From Gari tellinella (taxonomy: Eukaryota; Mollusca; Bivalvia; Cardiida; Psammobiidae), in NCBI GenBank assembly GCA_922989275.2, contig OV277867.1, forward strand, positions 38,122,070 through 38,186,069: a stretch of DNA of 64,000 nucleotides. The letters run 5' to 3'. Every line of letters begins with the position of its first letter. Position 1 is the stretch's first letter. The notes beneath the pieces are model-generated. The model ran no database searches. It was not told the DNA's origin and saw only the letters and a program-made list of their open reading frames with translations. This document shows positions 43,901 through 55,900 of this stretch, one piece after another. The translations under genes were made by a program, and so were the position numbers.

Positions 43901-46900
43901 TTTTCGGTGTTCAAGCGAAATGAACGACAGAAAATTATCGGCAAATTCCATGAATGGTAAATTTTCCGGTAATTTTCTGTCGTTCATTTCGCTTGAACGC
44001 CGAAAAAAATCAGTTCATTTCTTATATTTACAATATATTTGCTGTTATTTCTAACATTAAATAAACATTTTGTCAGTACGCATGTATGTTTAATCCATAT
44101 TAGAGGTCGATAACACGAATAATGTGTAACCTATAAGGAACAGCCATGACCGATTTACTGAATCTGTGTACATTCGAAAGCAGAAAAAATAAGTTCCATT
44201 GTCAACAACTTGACAGTTTGGCGCGAAAAATGCCGATTTATGACGTCATTAGAAGTGACGTAATTTTAAAGTAGGATAAATATATCGGGGTGAAACGCAG
44301 ATATAGGCCGCTGTTTATAAGGTAGATTCTTAGGTCAATTTTCTTGCAATTTATCTCATTTATAAAGAAGAATATTAGTCGGGAATCATGGTTTCCACTA
44401 GTAGGAAGGCATAGATCGGTTGAGAACAAATTTTGAAAAAATCCGCCAAATGTTTGCTGCCCTAAGTTCCAAATATTAATTCGCGAATGAAAACTGCATA
44501 TGCCCCGCCTCCCCTTCGAAACTTTTCCACAAGTCCCGCCCTCTCGAAAATTGGTGTTTATATGAAATGAACACACTTTTTGTCAATGGAATTGAATGGG
44601 GCAATTGTAAATATTCACTGTTAGACTTATTCACATGGGCCCCGTCTTACCAAACGTCGTACGACAATCATTGTCGTAAAGTCAGATTCAAAACTCTTCA
44701 ATTATTATGTATTTCTCCATCTACTCCTGTCTTGTTACATATTTTGGGAATTTTTTTGAAAAGACGATTCCAAATATATGCCACATGACAGGATTAGATA
44801 GAGAAATACCGGGTTGCCATAAGTTGACATGAACAATCCTAAGATTTCCAAATTTGCATTTTTCAAGTGCGATTTTACGAATCGTACCTTTACCCAATCG
44901 TCTGTTTCTTGTTTTGTTGACACTAGACTAATTAAAGCAGACTGGAAGTAAAGCAGAATGCGCCTCAAGTCGCATTCTGCTTTACAGTCAGACTACTTTC
45001 AGCTACTATTTATTACAAAAATCCGAAGATTTAGGAAAAAATCAGGAGAAATGGCAGCCCTGGAAATAAGAAATTAAGATTAATTTTAAAGTTTTGACCT
45101 TTTTTTGACGACCGGTTTTGCCTTGCGACATTTTGTAAATCTGGCCCCTTGTATGCTTATGGCACCAACTGCTTTTCGTCTGGTGCTGAATGCTGAAGGC
45201 TCTCCATATTGGTTATACAGTGCCCCCTCCCTACAACGACCCTCCCAACAACGACTCCCTCCGTACAATGACCCTTGTCGCAGTTCCCCAAACAGGACAA
45301 TTATTTCTAACCATGCTGCAGTAACGTCTACTTAAAATTGTCGTCTGCTGTTCTTGAACTTCTAATAGTTACATAATGATAATTTTGACAGACAAAGCTT
45401 AATGATGAGAGACAAACAGCTTGAATCCAGATCAGACGCCGCGTGACGCGGCTTTTGATCTGGATTCAAGCTGTTTGCAAATGTTAACCAATGTCCGTCC
45501 CTATAACGACTCCCTCCGAACAACGCACATATTTTTGGTCTCCCATTGGATGTCGTTGTAGAGAGGGAGCGCTGTAATGCAAATCTCAAGCAACTGCTAT
45601 TACTAGCTTCAGCAGCTGTGTTTTCATTAATTAAGCAGTTACTTGCCTTAGACTTATATAATCGTGTCCGTGGACTGAGTAATTAACTAGTAATAGAACC
45701 GTTAAATATCGAGACTTCCTGTTTCGGGAATTTTATAACTTAATCACCCGTCAGCGTTATATTGACACTTCCAGTCTGGTCTAGTTTTGACTACATTGTA
45801 TTTATGTTTGACTTTCACAATATATTTCAAACTGTCAAACAGTGTAGACGCTGATCAGTGATCAGAACTCTTCTTAAGGAGTCCTCTGATCAGGATATAC
45901 ACTGTTTGCATAGGAAATTTGTACTCCTAACAGATACAAGTATTCTGTTTTCAAGTCAAGAGTATACTTGCAGAGAGGGTTAAATATGTTAAGTTGGTCT
46001 TTGCGTATTAACCATTTCCCCCATAGAAGCGACTTTTAGCGTATTTAATTTATTCCTCCGCCGAAGAAAATAGTTTCAATTTATACAGCCATGAACATGG
46101 ACCACAAGAAATATTTTCTATATCCCAGCAGATGGTAGCTAAAAGCAGGTCGAAAGTAAAGCAGTATGCGCCTGTAGGCGCATTCTGCTTTACTGTCAAC
46201 CTGCTTTAAGCAACTATCTGTATTCAATACTGAAAAAAGGATATGGGGTAAAGGGTTAAAACTGTGTACTTTTTCTGTATTTCAGAGGTGATGTCAAGTG
46301 TATGGCCTGGTGGACCGTATGCTTTATTGATGTCATCAACAGGTTGTCCAGAGTCGGAGGCTCATGGATGGGGAAGCGGTTATATAAACTTCACTACTGT
46401 TAATCGAATGGAAATATGGGAAGAATTCGAAAACGTTGCCGGTGTAAGCCAAGTTTCAGCCCATAACGCTTCAATTATGTATGGGCTTTTTTCGAACTTC
46501 AGCTTACAGATTAACTTTTGTTTCAAACACGCCCATGCATTATCGAACAACATCTCCGAGTGGCCGCTGTCGCCTATTAACGTGTTTGGAGTTGAAGTCG
46601 GATGTCCAACCGGTGAGAGAAACTTCTAATACTGAAAGAGAGTTAATGTTGTGACGATCGATTACGCTTAACACATTATCCCATAGTCTGCTTCTAGTTT
46701 TGAAATCAAGTGACCACATAAAGAAGATTGAAAGTAAAGCAGACTGCACCTGAAGGGCGCATTCTGCTTTACTTTCAGTCTGTTTTAAGCTATCATCTGC
46801 TAAGATAAAGAAATGTTTAAATAACAGTACAGATGCATGCCTTAGTGGATAAAAACTATTTTCTTCAATGGAGGAATTAATGAAAGGCGTAAAATGCGTA

Positions 46901-49900
46901 TTTAGGGGATATCGGTAAAAAGGCCCCCGTGTCAATGTAGCTAACTTGTGCCAATACGCAACGACGGTCCGCCCTGGCCTTTTAATAACTGTATATTATT
47001 ACATTTTCAATTACCTTCTGTAATCCTATTGGTCTACACTGGATCACATGTAAATCCGTTTCAATTAAGAAATGAACTGATTTTTCGACCTTTAAGCGAA
47101 ATAAACGACAGAAAATGATCGGCAAATTTACCAAAAATCGCTAACGCTAACTTCACGGTTTTATACAGTGTGACCAGGATTTTTTTCCATACCTCCATGA
47201 ATACAATAAATATTCGAATTATTCTTTAATTGTACAAAAAAATGGGTCGTACATGTGTAAGTCAAAACTTGAAAATTCATTTAATGCCTGATTTCTCTAT
47301 CTAATCCTGTCTTGTTACATCTCTTTGGAATAGTCTTTTCAAGAATAATTGAGACTTTTTAATCTGACTTACGACCGTTTTTGTCGTCCGAAGTTTTATG
47401 AAACGGGCCCCAGCTGTATTTAGCGACGAATGCCTTTGGTGAAGAACTATGCGCTCGTATAAACTTACACAAACGCACTGCAACAAAATATATACATTCA
47501 CATTCTAAATCCTCAATTATTTTTTATTTCTCCATCTCATCCTGTCTGGTGATATTTCTGTGGAATCGTCGCGGGTTCCATCCCGGCCGAGTCAAACCAA
47601 TGTCTATAAAATTGGTAGTTACGGCTTCTTGGCGCTCAGGATTTTGGGTTAGCATAACGACTAGTTCTTTGGTATCAGGATAAAGTGACCGTGATGCCCC
47701 TCATAAGTGCCCCTTCCAATAATCAACGATATTGATGGAGAGAAGTCGTAATGAGAAATTCTCTATAAACGGCGTTGTGATTAAAACAATTATATTCTAT
47801 CGTCATGGGGTCACGGAGTCAAATAAAAACGTGACAATTTTTTTTATTTTCCACCTAATGATAAATTATTATAAACAAAACTACTGTTTAGGTTCCCTTT
47901 TAGATATATGAACATAAGGCGGATCATGGTTCTCAGTCTTTGTTTCCATAATATGAATCTTAATGTTTCGAAATTGTTAACTTAAGCATATTTAAATTTT
48001 AATGGACACTACTCGAGAATCTGCTTTTGTTTTCTGATAGTATCCAAGTACAGAGAGAATACCTTATTCATTCCCAACGTACAGTGGATAATCTGTTATT
48101 CTTTCCCGTTTAAACGCAAACGTACGCAAACGCAAAACACTAAAATGTAGAAAATAACAATTTCTTGACAATTCTGACTATTGATATTTAGCTGTTTGTA
48201 TTGGAAATAATAGTTTGAGCGTAAACGCGTTTATTGGGAAAGAACAACGTTTTCTCCACTGTATGTCATGCTACAGTGCTCCCTCCCTACAACAGCCCTC
48301 CGAACAACGACCCTCTCCTTACAATAACCCTTGACGCCTGTTCCCAAACATGACACTTTTGTTTAACGCTTTTGATGTTGTAATATCGTCTGTTTGAAAT
48401 TATAGGCTGTTGTTTTTCTGAAAGTCTCATATTGGACATTTTGACAGAAAGAACATAATGACGAGTGACATACAGCTTGAATTCAGATCAGACGCCGCGT
48501 CTGATCTGGTTTCAAGCTGTTTGCAAATGTAATCCAATTTCCCTCCCTGTAACGACTCCCCCCGAACAACGGACACACTTTTTGTGACTCTTTGTGTGTC
48601 GTTGTAGAGAGGGAGTGCTGTACATGTAAAAATGATTTTCCTTGGTAATAATCGTTGAAGCCTGATCAGACGCCGGTTAACTCGGCATCTGATCAGGCTC
48701 AGAACTATTTGCTTCTAGAATCCTTAACTCTTTCACTGCCAATTAAATCGTGCGATGTTTACCCTTTCGCCGGTTCATTGTCTGTTTCATTTTTTTGTTT
48801 TTAATATCGTTTCAAAGTAAGATTCAATGTAGTTTGACTTAAAATATAAAATATCGATACGAGTGTCAAACAGTTTGGATCCTGATCAGATACCGCATTA
48901 CGCAGCGTCTGATCAGGATTCAAATTGTTTGCAAACGCGTTTTTTGGCATCATTAAGACTGAAAGGTTTAAAACGGGAAGGACGATGTTCGTTTCCACAG
49001 TTCAGTGCATTCAGGCATGTTCGCTCATTTACAGTGGAGAAAACGTTATTCTTTCCCAATAAACGCGTTTACACTAAAACTATTATTTCTCATACAAACA
49101 TTTTGGAACCAGATCAGACACCGGGTAACCCGGTGTCTGATCAGGCTCCAAACTGTTTGCCACCAAGATAAACATAAATTATCAGAATTGTCCAAAAGTT
49201 GTACTTTTCTACGTTTTAGTGCTTTGCGTTTGCGTTGAAACGGGAAAGAATAACATATTCTCCACTGTACTTGTTACAGGGCTCGTCGAGGAAGCGATTG
49301 ACATATTCTTGCCAGACACCAGCTCTTGGAGGACGGACGGCTATTTGCCATATTTCAATGTCCGAAATACTGAAAACGGTACGTGAAATATTAACCCATG
49401 TCAATATATGTTATTAAACTATCCCAATATACAGTAGAGAAAACGTTATTCTTTCCCGTTTAAACGCAAACGTACGCAAAAGCATTGCAATAAAACGTAG
49501 AAAACAGACAACTTATTGACAATCATGACCATTTATTTTAATCTGAGTGGCAAACAGTTTGGAGGTTGATCAGACGCCGGGTTACCCAGCGTCTGATCTG
49601 GCTCCAAACTGTTTGCACGGCAAATAATAGTTTTAGCGTAAACGCGTTTATTGGGAAAGAATAACGTTTTCTCCACTGTATTATGAAGTTGTACATTTTA
49701 AATATATAAAGATGACCTAATATCGAGTGTTGGTCCATACGGAAAACCCTTTTAGGTGAAATAACAAACAGTGAAAACCCTGGGGAGATTCTGAAAATTG
49801 TGATGTATCATCAAATCAAGATATACACTGTTTGCCAAGATCTACTTTTGTAGAAGATGGACATTATGATTTTCATTGGCAGACACCGATTGTAGCGTAT

Positions 49901-52900
49901 TTGTCTTGCGTCCTCTTATGGCTTCATGGCATGTTTGTCGATTACAAAACTCAATCAGGACCAACGCATTCTTCCTTGCCATAATGTTGGATGTATCAAT
50001 TTTTCTTTTAACCCTTTACCTGATAGCCTATTTCTAGTACTTAAGATAGGTGACTACTTAAAGCAGGTTGAAAGTACAGCAGAATGCGCCCTAAGGCGCA
50101 TTCTGCTTAACTTTCAGCCTGCTTTAAGCTATCATGTGCTATAACATAGAAAATATTTCCTATAATACATATTCATTACTGATTCAATTGGAACTATATT
50201 CTTCAGCGGAAGAATAAATCATATCCGCTAAAAGGCGCTTCTATTGGGGAAAGGGTTAAGGAGTGACTGCTGTAATTTCACAGTTGTATTAGTTTATATA
50301 GAAATTCATGTTAGCAAACAGTGCAAACGTAGATCAGGTTTCGCATCATGCGGCGTCTGAACTAAGTCCGCGCTGTTTGCCTTTTCTCTATATATGAAAC
50401 GCTAGGCACGAGTTGGTTAATAAACGTTTTAACATACTAGTATCTGATTACATACGCATTAACAATGGAGACGATGCCAAATGCCAACATTGTTTTTGAA
50501 ACGTGTTGGACGCCGCATAACTCTACTTTAGATCTTGGTCCAAGGTTATAAAGCGGTTTAGTTGAGTCTGAGATCTTTCTCAAACGTTTAAATATATCTG
50601 TTGTCAAATGTTGTCAACTGTTTGGAGCCTAATCAGATGCCGCTTAACTCGGAATATAACCAGACTTTAGGTCAATATCTGCACTCAATTGTATTGCGTT
50701 AGTTCGTATAAAATGTAACCGGTTTTGTATATATTTGAAGGAACGACGGTTGTTATGAAGAATTGTCGGTATGAGGAACGGAGTGAATTTCCAGTGGAGC
50801 GAAAAGTCGACCACTTCATTCTGCTTCAGGTATATAACTCACTTTCTGGTTTTTTATATGTTCGGATAGATATATGTAGGTACAGTAAAACCCCTCTATT
50901 ACGAACGCTAAAAGAAAGGCTTGTTGATTGTTTAAAAGACAGGCGACAGCTTAAAGCAAGTTGACAGTAAAACAGAAAGCCCCTTCAGAAGCTTTCTGTT
51001 TTACTGTTACCTTACTTTAAGCAGTCATCTGTCTTAAACAACATTTAATTTACCCAATATAGTGGTCGCAATAGAGAGGTTTCATTGTAATAACAATACC
51101 ACTACCACGTGCAAGAAGTATTTATACAAAGCTTATGGATCTCCATCAGATTACACGTCACTCGGCAGCATAATCTGTACATGTATATAGCTGCATATTT
51201 CAGAACTAATTTTTGGTCTTGATTTTACGGCTTTAGCTGTAAAAACATATACACCACATACTCCACAATTCGTACCGAATTCTTAAAGAAACACTCAAGT
51301 GCGACCTGGGAAATACATAAATAACGAGGCATAAATGACTTGCAGAAGGTGCCAGCTAGTTACAGTGGAGAATCTGTTATTCTTTCCCGTTTAAACGCAA
51401 ACGAAACGCAAACGCAAAGCACTAAAACGTAGAAAAGTACAACTTTTGGACAATTCTGATAATTCAGGTTTATCTTGGTGGCAAACAGTTTGGAGCCCGA
51501 TCAGACGCCGGGTCTGATCCGGCTCCAAACTGTTTGTATGAGAAATAATAGTTTTAGCGTAAACGCGTTTATTGGGAAAGAATTACGTTTTCTCCACTGT
51601 AGTTAGACCTTTTAAACCATACATAGTGTAGCTAAAATCTTCTTTATTTATAGTGGAGAAAACGTTTTTCTTTCCCAATAAACGCGTTTACGCTAAAACT
51701 GTTATTTCCAATGCAAACAGTTTAAAGCCAGATCAGACACCGGATAACCCGGCGTCTGATCAGGCTCCAAACTGTTTGCCACCAAGATTAACATGAACTA
51801 TTAGAATTGTCCAAAAGTTGTACTTTTCTAACGTTTTTGTGTTTTGCGTTTGCGTTTAAACGGGAAAGAACAACGTTTTCTCCACTGTAGCTAAATTCTT
51901 CTTTATTTACACCAAAACAAATGTACTAAATCACATTTTCAAAAGTTGTCTATTGTGCAAACTGCTCGAGGATGTACAAAATGAGTGTAATAATTAAAGT
52001 CGAATAGTAAAAGAAGTCTTTAAAACGCAAATCAAGTAACAAGTTTCGCTATGGCCGAATTGTTGAATCGGAAAACTTTTACGAAACTGCGAAACAAGAG
52101 GTCAGGGGTTCGAATCCCGTCGAACGCACATTTGTGTTTATATTTTTTTTCTTTTTGTAACTCTTCGTAAAGTCGGGTCAATGTCGTCAAGGTGTCGCCT
52201 GCGACTTTTGTTAGTTTTAAGGTTAATTTTTAAAGCAACATTGCACAATACATTTGTAACTATATTATGCAACCGTTTGAATCGTATCAGCTGTATCTCG
52301 AGTATACAAATAAGGATAAAAACAACGACGAACACAGGGCGATAATAATAGCTGACCTTGACACTGCATCCCAATTACAGTGGAGAAGGTGTTATTCTTT
52401 CCCAATAAACGCGTTTGAGAACTTGTGGCCCAACCCCATTTCTATGTATATTTATGGAATAAAATATGTTTAAACTTAAAGGAGATTCAAAGAGATGTCA
52501 CAAGACATGATTAGATGGAGGAATAAGCATTAATTGTAAATTTTAGAATTTGTTGTACGACGTTTAGTTCGACGAGCCCAAGTCGGTAATGTACATATTT
52601 ATATGTTCCTCTAGTACCAGGACAGGAATTGCAGCACAGACTGGTTACGATTCACCACGGAGCGTTATAAGGTGGCGATATGTGACGCTAACATAAACAG
52701 CACGGACATTAAACAGTGTCCAACATTGCGCTTCTGTGCTTACTCACCTGGTCCCGAATTCAATAAGCAAGGTAATATCCATAGAACAGGAAATAGACCA
52801 TCGTGGTTGAACAGGTTGAACATTAAACAGAAAGCGTATTATGCTTTACTACGATACCCCCTGATAGGATATTGATATGTGTATGTGCAAAGTTTAAAAA

Positions 52901-55900
52901 GATGCCTTCAGATGTACTTCGAATGCTATATCCTTTAAAGTCCCGAAATAAGAGAACATCACGTTAAATTAATAAACCTTTCTCCACACAAAGTGATAGT
53001 TATAGTTAGAAATTATCAATAAGGTCTGACCTGTCAGCTTACTAATATTCCGTCTTTTCCCGTAAGCTTTTTTATCTTCCGAATGACTAAATACGCAATT
53101 GAACGGTTATGTCACTGCACTACTAACGTAAGGGTGCTGGGTTCAATCTGATTAGTGTTATTGCTCGATGTGGTTTTTTTTCTTCAAATCGACGTATACA
53201 AACTATACCACTCATGCTATTCTATTAAATATAGTACAGAAAAGTTGGATAGAAAAGTTGTCCTAAAGAAGTACATTATGTACCGACATAACGTGCTAAA
53301 ACACTATCGGAAATCACTCTGTGTTACTTTGGTATTTCTTAATGCAGCAATAAGCATCAAGCCATTCCTTACAGTTCAAACCTTATAGATAATAGTCTTA
53401 CCTACACTTTGAAAGATTTTGGAGTTAATGCAACATTTATAAATAATTCGTTCAAAATATATTGTTTACTTTAGTTACCTATATAACAATCTGATCAGGA
53501 CCCAAACTGTTTGACACTCTTATCGATATTTATTGAGTCATACAAGCTTAAATCTAAATTTTGAAACGTGTCTTGAAGACAACAATAATAAAGCATACGA
53601 CAATAAAGCCGTGAAAGATACAATCTCACTAAAATTTTGATCATGAAAGGGTTTAAGTGGTGGAGTAGCTGAAAAATTTACACCAAATCTATTTCTGCCT
53701 TTATTTTGTTTCTACATTTTCAGGTGAGGCGATAAGTAGATGGCCTAATGTTCCATTTGCAATGCTTTATCCACGTACCGGATGTCCAAACTTCGCAGAT
53801 TTCAAGTTTGGAGTCATTCTTTTCAAAACATCTGCTCTTGTTACTATCGAATTTGATGGCTACAGAAGATCGTACAACGAGACGTTTCACATATTCCTTT
53901 GTTCAAAGAATGAAATGGAGAAAGCGGATGAAACTCTAAGCTGGCCGCGAGGAGAGTATAGTATATTAAGGGTCAAAGATGAGTGCCCTGAAGGTAATAC
54001 CTTTTCATTAACTTTTTAAGGAATCTATACTCCATAGCCTGTTTCTAGTTTTAAAGATGACCATTTTTAGCATGCTGAACGTAAAGCAGATTGCGCTTTA
54101 ACCCTTTCCCCCATAGAAGCGACTTTTAGCACATTCATTTTATTCATCCGCTGCAGAAAATAGTTCCAAATTATACCGTAATGAATATGTGTCATATTAA
54201 ATTCTTTCCTTATTCTAGCAGTTAATAGCTTAAAGCAGGCTGAAAGTAAAGCAGAACGCGCCTTAGGGCGCATTCTGCTTTACTTTCAACCTGCTTTAAG
54301 TAGTCACATATCTTCAATACTAGAAACAATGCTATCAGGTAAAGGGTTAAGGCTTTTAGCCACCATCTGCTATAGTATAAAGAAACTCTGTATTATGATA
54401 TAAATTTGAATTATTTTCTTCTGTGGAGGAATACATTAAATTTGTAAAGAGGAGTATCTATGGTGTAAAGGATACAGCCATAGGTGCTGAGCAACAATTT
54501 GCAACCAGATTTGATCCTTTTAAGACATCGAGATATACTGTGTTTTATTGTCCGATTTTTCTGACCTGTCAGGGTTATTTTAAGAACAGAATAGTTTATA
54601 ATGGTAAATAGGTGAGCAAGGTAACATCGAATATATAATCGTACACTTTTCTACTTGAGATAAGTATGATCCTCGTGCAGCACGAGACCACTGCGCTAAT
54701 TTTACTGATATGTTATTCATTCTCAATAAACGTGTTTATGCTAAAACTGTTATGTCCATTGCAAGCAGGTTGGAGCCATATCAGACGCCGGGTAACCCGG
54801 CGTCTGATCAGGCTCCAACCTGTTTGCCACCCAGATTAAAAAGATAAGATTAATTTCTACAGTTTAGTTCATTGTGTTTGCGTTTATTCGTGTAATAACA
54901 ATGTTTTCTCTACTGTACATTACGCGCAATAAATACAGCTTTCCGTATCCCTGGCTGACCGTACGGAAATCAACGAGTACGGTCATCATCCCTTTTAAAA
55001 TTTTAGAATGTTCCAATCTAAAAATAACTCTGACATGTCAGAAGAAAACAATAATACCATGAGCACTATCTATTGTTCCTGGTATTGTTATGTTAAAAAT
55101 ATTTGAAACGAGCATCGATATTTGAACCCTTTCCTTCACAATGACGTCACAAAGCGCATTTGCAAACAATTTTGATCCATATCAGACGCCGCGTAGAACG
55201 CGGCGTCTGATCAAGATAAAAACTGTTTTGAAATTACGTCAGTTATACAGCCTTAAAACATAGCGTTGAAACGATATTGCAGACAACAATATTGAAGCAG
55301 ACGACAGTATGACGGTGAAGGGGTAAAAACCTCACTACAAATTTGAGGTTAAGTCAAATGTAAGATTACGGGATTCGCCGCTTAACATAGGATGACATTG
55401 TTACATTTGAGATTTGTACCAAGAGTGTATATAAAATCAAAGGCACCCCAGCTTTACATCTAGTAGGAAATATGTAATTCTCACCCATATAAATGTGTTT
55501 GAGCTAACAATATACCCATTGCAATCATTGCGGCGCTCGGTTAGAGATGCCGAGTGAATCGGTGTCTTACCATGCTCCACACTGTTTGCAATAGATAGGT
55601 TTTTATTAAGTATTCAATTTTTCAAAACCTTGGTAGAATTCATTTTCTTATTTATTTTCCATTGCAATTGCGCTTTGGTCCATTTAACCATTTCAACCCT
55701 AAATATCCTTTGTGGGTGTTTATAATTCGTTCGGACTCTTTTAGTACTTGCATTTTGAATTAGTCTACTGTTGCATTTTGGTATGACAACAAACCCATTG
55801 AAAACATCAAACAGTGCAACTCCTATAGGAGCCCTCTGATTAGGTCTTTCACTGCTTGCATATGTTAGCAGTAATCCCTACAGAGGGCTGTATGTTTGAA

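Noticed and set aside
45362..45589. Frames with SLNPDQTPR(H/Y)AASDLDSSCLSLV
   Set aside because: Translations of family B and C hairpin cores; no conserved start or stop.
53120..53155. Another tRNA-like box B (GGGTTCAATCTG)
   Set aside because: Box B is imperfect and no box A lies at the right distance.
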